Below, piece after piece: positions 8,539 through 17,600 of a DNA stretch of 64,000 nucleotides. The translations under genes and the position numbers were made by a program. This stretch comes from Halomonas halodenitrificans DSM 735 (GTDB lineage Bacteria; Pseudomonadota; Gammaproteobacteria; Pseudomonadales; Halomonadaceae). The notes under the pieces are model-generated. The model was not told the DNA's origin and did no database searches. It worked only from the letters and a program-made list of their open reading frames with translations. Where the stretch lies: contig NZ_JHVH01000002.1 of the NCBI RefSeq assembly GCF_000620045.1, positions 186,001 to 250,000 on the forward strand, written 5' to 3'. Positions within the stretch are counted from its first letter, which is position 1. Every line of letters starts with the position of its first letter.

Positions 8539-10131
8539 TCAGGGGTTCTTCACATAGGCGCCGGGGCGCAGGTAGAACCACCAGTTGACGAGCAGGCAGA
8601 CGGCATAGAAAACCGCGAAGCCGTACATGGCGAGTTCCGGCGTGCCGGCCTTGATCTGCTCGCCCATGACCCGGGGGGCGATAAAGGAGCCATAGGCGGC
8701 CACGGCAGAGGTCCAGCCCAGCGCCGGGCCCTTCTGCTGTGGGTCGAAGATGAAGCCGATGCTGCGGAAGGTGGAGCCGTTGCCGATCCCGCTGGCGGCG
8801 AACAACAGGATGAACAGCAGCAGAAACATCCAGAAATACTGGTTGGGGTCGGTGGAGTTGTAGGCCAGCATCATGACGTAGCCGGCGGCCACGGAGCCCA
8901 CCACCATGATGGCGGTGATGACCTGGGTCACGATGGAGCCACCCAGCTTATCGGAGATCCAGCCGCCCACCGGGCGGATCAGGGCGCCCACGAAGGGGCC
9001 CATCCAGGCCCAGGTCAGGGCGCTGGGGGCGTCGGGGTTGGCGACCCGGACCATGCTGCCATCGGCGGCCACTTCCATCATGTTGCCGAAGATCACGGAG
9101 ATGGAGAGGGGCAGGGCCGCGGAGAAGCCGATAAAGGAGCCGAAGGTGGCGATATAGAGCACCGTCATCGACCAGGTGTGCTTGTTGGAGAAGATCTCGA
9201 ACTGCTTCTTGATGGCGGGCTTGATATCCCCGGGGATCAGGCGCAGCAGCACCACGGTCAGCACGATGGTCAGCGGCAGGGCGACCCACATGTTGAGATA
9301 GCCCAGCGCTACCACGCCGACGATGGAGGTCACGACGCCGACCCCGTAGAGGCCGAGAATCTTGCCGAAGGCCTGCAGGGGCGAGCCGGAGTTGGGCGTG
9401 ATGGTGCGCAGGTTGTTCATGCCGAACCAGCCGGCGAAGGCCAGCGGGATCAATAGCAGCATCCACACGAGACCGGCGTTCTGGATCCAGGTGTCGGTGC
9501 CCGCCTCGATGCGACCGATCAGCGTGCCGCTGGCCTTCTCAAGCTCCATGGCATCGCCGCCGAAGGCACCGAACAGGCCCACGGTCATCACCAGGGGAAT
9601 CAGGATCTGCATGGTGGTGACGCCGAAGTTGCCCAGCCCGGCATTCATGCCCAGGGCATAGCCCTGCTGCTTCTTGGGGAAGAAGTTGGAGATATTGCTC
9701 ATCGAGTTGGCGAAGTTGCCGCCGCCGATGCCCGAGAGCAGTGCCAGCACCTGGAACACCCAGAAGGGCGTCTGGGGGGTCATCAGCGCGATGCCGGTCC
9801 CCAGGGCAGGGACCATCAGCAGGGCGGTCGTCAGGAAGATGGTGTTGCGACCGCCGGCGATGCGGATCATGAACGATGCGGGGATACGCAGGGTGGCGCC
9901 GGCGAGGCCGGCGATCGCGGTCAGTGTGAACAGCTGATCCACCGAGAACGGGAAGCCCAGGTTCTGCATCTGGGTGGTGATCATGCCCCACATCAGCCAG
10001 ACGGCGAAGCCCAGCAGGAGGCTGGGAATGGAGATCCAGAGGTTGCGGTTGGCGACTCGCTTGCCCTCCGATTCCCAGAACTCCTCGTTCTCGACATCCC
10101 ACCTTTCGATGTCGGCATTCTTCCTGGTCAT
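8539..10131 (-). CDS. narK2: NarK2-type nitrate/nitrite MFS transporter
   Basis: A 530-residue MFS protein of the longer NarK2 type, thought to exchange nitrate for nitrite. R82 (in GATLRIPASF) and R386 (in ALIRPVGGW) match the nitrate-binding arginines. The ATG at 10131 is chosen because AAGGGGG stands just upstream, rather than an upstream in-frame start. It heads a narK2-narK1 unit. Its promoter region carries a perfect FNR box about 55 bases before the start codon and NarL-like sites further up. Regulation by anaerobiosis plus nitrate is therefore strongly suggested. Confidence 0.93.
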   Translation of the reverse strand: MTRKNADIERWDVENEEFWESEGKRVANRNLWISIPSLLLGFAVWLMWGMITTQMQNLGFPFSVDQLFTLTAIAGLAGATLRIPASFMIRIAGGRNTIFLTTALLMVPALGTGIALMTPQTPFWVFQVLALLSGIGGGNFANSMSNISNFFPKKQQGYALGMNAGLGNFGVTTMQILIPLVMTVGLFGAFGGDAMELEKASGTLIGRIEAGTDTWIQNAGLVWMLLLIPLAFAGWFGMNNLRTITPNSGSPLQAFGKILGLYGVGVVTSIVGVVALGYLNMWVALPLTIVLTVVLLRLIPGDIKPAIKKQFEIFSNKHTWSMTVLYIATFGSFIGFSAALPLSISVIFGNMMEVAADGSMVRVANPDAPSALTWAWMGPFVGALIRPVGGWISDKLGGSIVTQVITAIMVVGSVAAGYVMMLAYNSTDPNQYFWMFLLLFILLFAASGIGNGSTFRSIGFIFDPQQKGPALGWTSAVAAYGSFIAPRVMGEQIKAGTPELAMYGFAVFYAVCLLVNWWFYLRPGAYVKNP

Positions 10132-10179
10132 GACATTTCCCCCTTGAGGTCTAGCGGTGCTCGCATCTGCCAAGACGGA

Positions 10180-10193
10180 TTGATCGATATCAA
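10180..10193 (-). promoter_or_regulatory. Perfect FNR/Anr box upstream of narK2
   Basis: TTGATCGATATCAA is an exact match to the FNR consensus TTGAT-N4-ATCAA. Its centre is about 55 bases before the narK2 ATG, consistent with class II activation of a short-leader transcript. It is the only exact FNR box I found in the window. Confidence 0.8.
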
Positions 10194-10264
10194 GGCGCGC
10201 GAAGATGGGGGAAAGATACGCCGCGGGGCGACGTCGGGAAACGTGGTGTGCGCCTCCCCGTCGG

Positions 10265-10287
10265 GGGGGTATACCTCCAGGGGGGTA
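10265..10287 (-). promoter_or_regulatory. NarL-like heptamer sites upstream of narK2
   Basis: TACCTCCAGGGGGGTA (10272-10287) is an inverted pair of NarL-type heptamers spaced by two bases (7-2-7). A further GGGGGTA heptamer abuts it at 10265-10271. They are upstream of the FNR box, as in FNR/NarL-controlled nitrate promoters. An AT-rich stretch (about 10295-10340) between here and narL might assist bending, which is inference. Confidence 0.6.
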
Positions 10288-10407
10288 TGGGTTGGTTGTC
10301 GGTAATATGTTGTTTTACATGAATTTTTTTTATAACAACCGAGGGTGGAAGGGGGGCGTCGAGGGGCCGAGGGTATTTGGAGGTATCCACACAGAACCCG
10401 CCTTCGG

Positions 10408-11073
10408 CTAGCGCTCGATGCCTTCCTGCACGGCCCACACCGCCGCCTCGACCCGCGAGCGCAGGTTGAGCTTCTTGAGCAGGTGCTTGACGTGGACCTT
10501 CACGGTGCCCTCGGTGATCTCCAGCTTGCGGGCGATCATCTTGTTGGAGAGCCCCGCGGCCAGCTCGCGCAGGATCTCGCGTTCCCGCTGAGTCAGGCTG
10601 TGGATATCCGGCGCCGCGGGTTGGTTGCGGTGGCTGCGCAGTGCCTCGGCGAGCAGTGCGGTGAGGCTCTCGCTGATCACCATGCGTCCCAGCGAGGCCT
10701 GACGCAGCTGGCGCACCATCTCGTCGGGGTCCATGTCCTTGAGCAGGTAGCCGTCGGCACCCGACTGCAGGGCGTTGACCACGTCTTCCTCATGGTCGGA
10801 GACCGTGAACATCACCACCCGGCCGGCGAAGCCACCGCTGCGCAGCCGCTTTAGCGTCTCGATGCCGTCCATCCCCGGCATGTTGAGGTCGAGCAGCACC
10901 ATGTCGGGGTCCAGTTCCCGGGCCAGCCGGATGCCGTCCTCGGGCTCGCCGGTCTCGCCGGCGAGCAGCAGGTCATCCTCCAGCTCCAGCAGCTGGGACA
11001 CGCCGCGACGCAACAGCGGATGGTCGTCGATAAGCAGGATGGTGGCGGGGTGGTCGGTCGTGGTATCGGTCAT
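10408..11073 (-). CDS. narL: NarL nitrate/nitrite response regulator
   Basis: A 221-residue two-domain regulator. The receiver domain has the acidic pair D16/D17 and phosphoacceptor D62 in LLDLNMPG. The C-terminal LuxR-type helix-turn-helix begins at LTQREREILRELAAG and contains EGTVKVHVKHLL. It is the partner of NarX and should bind the TACYYMT-like heptamers seen at 10265-10287, 13061-13090 and 14476-14512. Its ATG overlaps the narX stop (ATGA), so narX and narL are translationally coupled. Confidence 0.95.
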   Translation of the reverse strand: MTDTTTDHPATILLIDDHPLLRRGVSQLLELEDDLLLAGETGEPEDGIRLARELDPDMVLLDLNMPGMDGIETLKRLRSGGFAGRVVMFTVSDHEEDVVNALQSGADGYLLKDMDPDEMVRQLRQASLGRMVISESLTALLAEALRSHRNQPAAPDIHSLTQREREILRELAAGLSNKMIARKLEITEGTVKVHVKHLLKKLNLRSRVEAAVWAVQEGIER

Positions 11074-13004
11074 CCTGGGGTCCTGTCGTCGTGGAAAGAG
11101 TCGGCTGTCTCAGCGGCTGAGGCGCCGGTAGCGTCCTGGCGCGGCGCCACCTGTTGATGAATCAGGCGGGCGGTCTGGGGCGTGAAGACCAGCGCGAGTC
11201 GGGTGCCGCCGCCGGGTCGGTTATGGAGCGTCATCTCGCCGCCCAGGGTGTCGGCACGGTCGCGCATGATCACCAGCCCGTAATGCATGGGCGGCGAGCT
11301 GTCGTCATCCAGGCCGATGCCGTCATCCTCGATGACGACATGCAGCCGGGCCTCCTGGAAGTTGATGGTAATGGCGGCCCAGTGGGCGTTGGCATGCTTG
11401 AGCACATTGGCCAGGGCCTCGCGTACCACCTGCAGCACGTGAATTTCCTCGTTGGGATTGAGCAGGTGGGGCGGCACATCGACCTCGAGGATGACCGGGT
11501 ATCCCAGGCGCTTGCCGAACTCCCGGGCCGTCTGGTGCAGGGCGCTGGCCAGGCCCGGCCCCTCCAACTTGAGGCGGAAGGTGGTGAGGAGTTCGCGAAG
11601 CTGGCGATAGGCGCTGTCGAGCCCGGTGCGCAGCTCGTCGAACACCGCCGCCTGGCGCTCCCGCGGGGCCTCCTTCTGCTGCATGCGCTCGAGCCTGGCG
11701 ACCTGCATCTTGAGGTAGGAGAGCGATTGGGCCAGGGAGTCATGCAGCTCCCGGGCGATGATGGTGCGCTCGTTCATCAGCGTTACCTGCTGTTGCTCCT
11801 CGATGCGCCGCTGCAGATAGACCGCGGTGGCCAGCTGGTCGGCCAGGGCGTTGAGCAGGCGGCGTACGCTATCGGAGAGCGGCTGGCTCCTGGAGTGCCA
11901 CACCTCCAGGGTGCCGAGCATCAGCTCGCCGACGCTCACCGGCAGCAACAGGCATTCGCCCTGCTGGGCCTGCTCCAGCTTGAGCGGCTGGGGATCGATC
12001 AGGCAGGCGTGGCACTCGTGGTCGCGGCAGTATTCCGGGCGGTGCGGCGAGTGGGTCGCGAGGATGGGAATCTGGCGGTCGTCGTGGGGATCGTTCAGCG
12101 ATAGCCGGATCGGGCCCACGTCGAGCAGCTGTTCCAGTTGGCGCAGCATGGGGGCGGCGCTGGCACAGAGATCGTTGCCGCCGCCGTAGAGGGCGCGGCT
12201 GCCATCGTGCATGACCTGCATGGCCCGGTTGCTTCTCTCGAGCTCCGCCTGCTTGAGCGAGGCGTGGGCCTCCAGCTCGGCATAGCTGGTGGCAAGCTCC
12301 TCGGCCATGTTGTCGAAGGTGCGTCCGAGAAGGGCGAGCTCGTCGTTGCCCCGGAAGTGCGTGCGGTAACCGAAGTTGCGGCGGGCCGCCTCGCGGGCCA
12401 GTACCAGCAGGTGGCGCAGCGGCGTCACCAGGTTATGACGAATATCGTAGAGGGCGATGGCCACCACCACCACGGTCAGCGCCAGGAACAGGAACTGCAG
12501 GATAATCAGCAGCTGGATCTTGGATTCGCTGTTCCTCTCGAGCAGGGTGACCAGGGCGTCGATATCGCCGACCAGGGCCTCGAAGGCCGGTGCCGGGTCG
12601 GGCCCCTGCCGGTCGTCGGCCGCCCGTGCTCGGTTGATCGCGGGGAGGATGTCGTGTGTCCAGCGCGAGAGCAGCTCGCGATGCTGCCGGCGCAGCGCAT
12701 GGTCGGCGGCATCGGGCAGGGCGTCGGTCAGCTCGGGACTGGCCAGGCGCGTCTCGAAGCGCTCCACCAGTGCCGCCACTCCATCGTCGTGGGCGGCGTC
12801 CGGGTGCAGGTCGTAGCGCAGCAGGGCGGTCAGGATCTGATGGGTGTTCATGCGCAGCGAGCCGGCCATGTTGATGGCCGCGGCATCGCCGCGGCTGTCA
12901 TTGGCCACCGTCATGGTGACGGCGATGCTGACCAGGGCCATGGCGCTGATGGCGAGCAGCGAGGCGACGATGCGCGCCACCAGGGAGTGTTGAAGCAGTT
13001 TCAT
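11070..13004 (-). CDS. narX: NarX nitrate/nitrite sensor histidine kinase
   Basis: A 644-residue membrane sensor. A transmembrane helix (about residues 10-33) leads into the periplasmic P-box NMAGSLRMNTHQ (about residues 45-56), the nitrate-binding element of NarX/NarQ. A four-helix sensor domain, second helix, HAMP and a cysteine-containing linker (CRDHECHAC) follow. The HPK7-type kinase has the phosphoacceptor in ARELHDSLAQSL. The ATG at 13004 is chosen because it starts at the expected membrane helix. No strong ribosome site is visible, and a GTG 24 bases upstream is an alternative. Confidence 0.94.
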   Translation of the reverse strand: MKLLQHSLVARIVASLLAISAMALVSIAVTMTVANDSRGDAAAINMAGSLRMNTHQILTALLRYDLHPDAAHDDGVAALVERFETRLASPELTDALPDAADHALRRQHRELLSRWTHDILPAINRARAADDRQGPDPAPAFEALVGDIDALVTLLERNSESKIQLLIILQFLFLALTVVVVAIALYDIRHNLVTPLRHLLVLAREAARRNFGYRTHFRGNDELALLGRTFDNMAEELATSYAELEAHASLKQAELERSNRAMQVMHDGSRALYGGGNDLCASAAPMLRQLEQLLDVGPIRLSLNDPHDDRQIPILATHSPHRPEYCRDHECHACLIDPQPLKLEQAQQGECLLLPVSVGELMLGTLEVWHSRSQPLSDSVRRLLNALADQLATAVYLQRRIEEQQQVTLMNERTIIARELHDSLAQSLSYLKMQVARLERMQQKEAPRERQAAVFDELRTGLDSAYRQLRELLTTFRLKLEGPGLASALHQTAREFGKRLGYPVILEVDVPPHLLNPNEEIHVLQVVREALANVLKHANAHWAAITINFQEARLHVVIEDDGIGLDDDSSPPMHYGLVIMRDRADTLGGEMTLHNRPGGGTRLALVFTPQTARLIHQQVAPRQDATGASAAETADSFHDDRTPG

Positions 13005-13060
13005 AGTATCGGCCGGCCGTCGGGGGAATGGCACTAGGCATGGTGCTTCCCGGAGTCTAC

Positions 13061-13090
13061 TACACCCAAGGGGGTAGGGCAGATACCCCC
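13061..13090. promoter_or_regulatory. NarL-like sites between narX and narK3
   Basis: TACACCCAAGGGGGTA (13061-13076) is a 7-2-7 heptamer pair, and TACCCCC (13084-13090) is a further heptamer. They lie in the 156-base divergent region and could control both narXL and the third narK-like gene. Confidence 0.55.
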
Positions 13091-13160
13091 ACTGCCCCTT
13101 TGACCTCGGGGCGGGGCCTACTGAGACTCTGACCACACTCCACCATTTCCTGGCCCCGCG

Positions 13161-14444
13161 ATGCCACACCTCCCCGACCGCCGCGATCCTGTCGTCGTCG
13201 GCTACCGCCCGCTGGTGGTGGTATTGCTGTCGCCGCTGGTCTTTGCGCTGGTGTTCGCCAGCTGGACCATCTTCGCGGTGCTGGGGCTGGAGCTGCGCGA
13301 GCCGCTGGGTCTGGATGAACTCGGCTTCGCCTTCATGCTGGCCACGCCCATGCTCACCGGGGCCCTGGCGGCGCTACCCATGGCGGCACTGGCCCGGCGT
13401 CATGGCGGGCGCCGCGTGATGATCGCCTGCCTGTTGCTGATCTGTCCCTTCCTGTGGGCGATCGCCCGCTCCAGCAGCTATTCACACTTCCTGCTGTCCG
13501 GCGCCGGCCTGGGGCTGGGGGCCGGGTCTCTGGCGGCGGGGCTGGTCTATGTCGGCGAGCTCTCGCCCCGGCGGCATGTTGGCCTCGCCCTGGGCCTCTA
13601 CGGGGCCGGCATGATGGGGGCCGGACTGAGCTATCTGCTGCTGCCCCTGGTCAGCCAGGCCTATGGCTGGCGCAGCGCCCCCCTGCTCTATCTGCTGCCG
13701 GTGCTGACGGTCGCGACGCTGTTGTGGCTGTTTGCCGATGACCCGGACCTCTCCGTCGACTCTGGCCTCGCCGGCGTCGCCGCCGGTACCCGGCCGCGCC
13801 TCTCGGGGTGGCTGAGGGCCTTGCGACACTGGCGCCCCTGGCGCCTGGCCGTGGTCTACAGCTTCTTCTATGGCGCCTTCGTGGCGCTGTCGCTATGGCT
13901 GCCGGCCTACCTCGAGGCCCAGTACGACCTGGGCATCCGCTACGCCGCCCTGCTGGCGCTGCCCTTTCCGCTGGCGGTGGGCTTGGGGCAGGTGGCCGGC
14001 GGCGTCTGGGGCGATGTGCACGACTTTCGTGCCTTGCGCTGGTGGGTCAGCGCCTGGGTGCTGGTCTGCCTGTTTCTGCTCTCTTATCCCCCCTTCGACA
14101 TGCGGGTCGAGGGCGTGGAGGGGATGCTGATGCTGCGTTATTCCGCGCCGCTGTGGGGCTTTCTGACGCTGCTGGTCGCCATGGGTCTGGTCATGGGGGT
14201 CGGGCAGGGCAGCCTGATGCGCATGATCCATCGTGATCACGGCCAGCAGCTGGCCCTGGTGGGTGGGCTGGCGCTGACCCTGGGCGGGCTGTTTGGCGCC
14301 CTGCTGCCGGTGATGTTCGCCCTGGGCAACCACTGGGTGGGCATCCGCACCGCAGGGTTCATGTTCCTCTATGCCTCGCTGGTGCTGTGCATGCTGGTGA
14401 TGGTGTGGGACCACGCCAGCCAGGCAGGGCAGACGAGGCCCTGA
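13161..14444 (+). CDS. Third NarK-family MFS transporter lacking nitrate-binding arginines
   Basis: A 427-residue, 12-helix protein alignable with NarK1 over its whole length (for example ATPMLTG and the GGVWGD loop). The two arginines that contact nitrate in NarK proteins are replaced: alanine 71 stands where NarK1 has R66, and glutamine 277 where it has R270. The glycine-rich signatures are also altered (GLYGAGMMGAGLSY). It may carry another anion, act as a sensor-like relative, or be a drifting paralogue. It diverges from narX, has NarL-like sites upstream and precedes narG. No ribosome site is evident, so the start is provisional. Confidence 0.85.
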   Translation: MPHLPDRRDPVVVGYRPLVVVLLSPLVFALVFASWTIFAVLGLELREPLGLDELGFAFMLATPMLTGALAALPMAALARRHGGRRVMIACLLLICPFLWAIARSSSYSHFLLSGAGLGLGAGSLAAGLVYVGELSPRRHVGLALGLYGAGMMGAGLSYLLLPLVSQAYGWRSAPLLYLLPVLTVATLLWLFADDPDLSVDSGLAGVAAGTRPRLSGWLRALRHWRPWRLAVVYSFFYGAFVALSLWLPAYLEAQYDLGIRYAALLALPFPLAVGLGQVAGGVWGDVHDFRALRWWVSAWVLVCLFLLSYPPFDMRVEGVEGMLMLRYSAPLWGFLTLLVAMGLVMGVGQGSLMRMIHRDHGQQLALVGGLALTLGGLFGALLPVMFALGNHWVGIRTAGFMFLYASLVLCMLVMVWDHASQAGQTRP

Positions 14445-14475
14445 TATCTGCCATACCTCGGGCATTGTCGGGCCC

Positions 14476-14512
14476 TATCTCCTTGGAGGTAGGCGAGGGG
14501 TATATGGAGGTA
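14476..14512 (+). promoter_or_regulatory. NarL-like sites upstream of narG
   Basis: TATCTCCTTGGAGGTA (14476-14491) is a 7-2-7 heptamer pair with one mismatch in symmetry. It is followed by direct heptamers GGGGTAT (14497-14503) and GGAGGTA (14506-14512). They are 140-180 bases before the narG ATG. No FNR box was found in this region. Confidence 0.55.
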
Positions 14513-14653
14513 ACCGGGCAGTAATCGGGGCGTCTATCGCCCAGAATTGCCTGCATGAAACCGGCCTGGTCCGCGCCTGGTGCGCACTCGACCGAGGCTG
14601 ACCGAGTGGCCCAGGCGCGGCCACGCATCTTTTCAGGAGCCTGGAGAGCGACC

Positions 14654-17600
14654 ATGAGTCACTTCATCGATCGGCTGAACTTCTTCCGCAAGGCCCGCGA
14701 GCCCTTCGCCAACGACCACGGCGAACTTCGCGACGAGTCTCGGGACTGGGAGAACGGCTACCGGCAGCGCTGGCAGCACGACAAGATCGTGCGCTCCACC
14801 CACGGGGTGAACTGCACCGGTTCGTGCAGCTGGAAGATCTACGTCAAGAATGGCCTGGTCACCTGGGAGACCCAGCAGACCGACTATCCGCGCACCCGGC
14901 CCGATCTTCCCAACCACGAGCCGCGAGGCTGTCCGCGTGGCGCCAGCTACTCCTGGTACATGTACAGCGCCAACCGCCTCAAGTACCCGCTGATCCGCAA
15001 GCCGCTGCTCAAGCTGTGGCGAGAGGCACTGGACGAGAAGAAGGACCCGGTCGAGGCGTGGGCCTCCATCGTCGAGGACCCGGCCAAGGCCAAGCAGTAC
15101 AAGCGGGCCCGGGGCATGGGCGGCTTCGTGCGTGCCGACTGGAATGAGGTCAATGCGCTGGTCGGTGCCTCCAACGTCTATACCGCCAAGCAGTACGGGC
15201 CGGACCGCGTCATCGGCTTCTCGCCGATCCCCGCCATGTCCATGATCAGCTATGCCTCCGGCGCTCGCTATCTGTCGCTGATCGGCGGCGTCTGCCTGTC
15301 GTTCTACGACTGGTACTGCGACCTGCCGCCGGCCAGTCCCCAGACCTGGGGCGAGCAGACCGACGTGCCCGAGTCCGCCGACTGGTACAACTCCGGCTAT
15401 ATCATCGCCTGGGGCTCCAACGTGCCCCAGACGCGTACCCCGGACGCCCACTTCTTCACCGAGGTGCGCTACAAGGGCACCAAGACCGTCTCGGTCACCC
15501 CGGACTACGCCGAGGTCTCCAAGCTTACCGATGAGTGGATGAGCGCCAAGCAGGGCACCGATGCCGCCCTGGCCATGGCCATGGGGCATGTGATCCTCAA
15601 GGAATTCCACCTCGAGAAGAGCAGCAGTTACTTCACCGACTATGTGCGGCGCTATACCGACATGCCGTTTCTGGTCGAGCTGGAGCTGCGTGAGGACGGC
15701 AGCTATGCGCCGGGTCGCCAGATGCGTGCCAGTGACTTCGAGGCGAGTCTGGGCCAGGGCAACAATCCCGAATGGAAGACCGTGGCGTGGGACGAGGCCC
15801 GGGACCAGCTGGTGGTGCCGCGGGGCTCCATCGGTTTCCGCTGGGGCGAGACCGGCGACGAGGTGGGCAAGTGGAACCTCGAATCGCTGGATGCCGAAGG
15901 CACCGAGATCAAGCCGCTGCTGACCCTGGCCGACAAGCACGATGACGTCGCCCGGGTTGCCTTCCCCTACTTCGGTGGCATCGCCCACGAGCACTTCGAT
16001 CACGTCAAGAGCGGCGGCGCCAGCGACGAGCTGTTGTTCCACAGCCTGCCCGTCAAGCGCCTGAAGAAGGCCGATGGCTCCGATGCCCTGGCGGTCACGG
16101 TGTTCGATCTGATGTGCGCCAACTACGGCATCGACCGCGGGTTTGGCGAGGATGACGGTGCCACCTCCCTGGACGAGGTGAAGCCCTACACCCCGGCCTG
16201 GCAGGAGAAGATCACCGGCGTGTCCGCCGAGCAAGCCATTCGCATCGCCCGTGAGTTCGCCGAGAATGCCGACAAGACCCGGGGTCGCAGCATGATCATC
16301 GTGGGTGCCGGCATGAACCACTGGTACCACATGGACATGAACTATCGTGGCCTGATCAACATGCTGGTCATGTGTGGCTGCATCGGCCAGAGCGGTGGCG
16401 GCTGGTCCCACTACGTGGGTCAGGAGAAGCTGCGCCCCCAGACCGGCTGGACCCCACTGGCCTTCGGCCTCGACTGGCAGCGTCCGCCGCGTCACATGAA
16501 CGGCACCTCCTTCTTCTACAACCACTCCTCCCAGTGGCGTTACGAGAAGCTGGAGATCAAGGAGATTCTGTCGCCGCTGGCCAAGGCCGAGGACTACCCC
16601 GGCAGCCTGATCGACTTCAACGTCCGCGCCGAGCGCATGGGCTGGCTGCCCTCCGCGCCCCAGCTGAATACCAACCCGTTGCGCCTGGCCAAGGCCGCCG
16701 AGGTCGCCGGCATGTCCACCCAGGACTACGCCGTCCAGCAGCTCAAGGAGGGCAAGCTCGCCTTCGCCGCGGAGGATCCGGACAACCCCCAGAACTTCCC
16801 GCGCAACCTGTTCATCTGGCGTTCCAACCTGCTGGGCAGCTCCGGCAAGGGCCATGAGTACATGCTCAAGTACCTGCTGGGCACCCGTCACGGCATCCAG
16901 GGCAAGGACCTGGGTGACTTCGGCGGCCAGAAGCCGGAAGAGGTCAAGTGGCATGACGATGCCCCCGAGGGCAAGGTCGACCTGCTGGTGACCCTGGATT
17001 TCCGCATGTCCACCACCTGCCTCTACTCGGATGTCGTGCTGCCCACGGCGACCTGGTACGAGAAGGACGACCTCAACACGTCCGACATGCACCCCTTCAT
17101 CCACCCGCTGACCGCCGCCACCGACCCGGCGTGGGAGTCGCGCAGCGACTGGGAGATCTTCAAGGGCATCGCCAAGTCCTTCTCCGAGGCCGCCGAGGGC
17201 CACCTGGGCGAGGAGACCGACCTGGTCACCCTGCCGCACCAGCACGATTCTCCGGGCGAGCTGGCCCAGATCGACGTCAAGGACTGGAAGAAGGGCGAGT
17301 GTGAGCCGATCCCCGGCAAGACCATGCCAGCGCTGATCGAGGTCAAGCGCAACTACCCCGAGACCTATGAGCGCTTCACCTCCATCGGCCCGCTGCTCGA
17401 GAGCATCGGCAACGGGGGCAAGGGCATCAGCTGGAAGACCGAGCCCGAGGTGGACCTGCTCGGCAAGCTCAACCACCGCAAGACCGAGGGGCCGCACAAG
17501 GGCCGTCCGCGCCTCGACAGCGCCGTCGATGCCGCCGAGATGATCCTGACCCTGGCGCCGGAGACCAACGGCCAGGTAGCGGTGAAGGCCTGGGGCGCGC

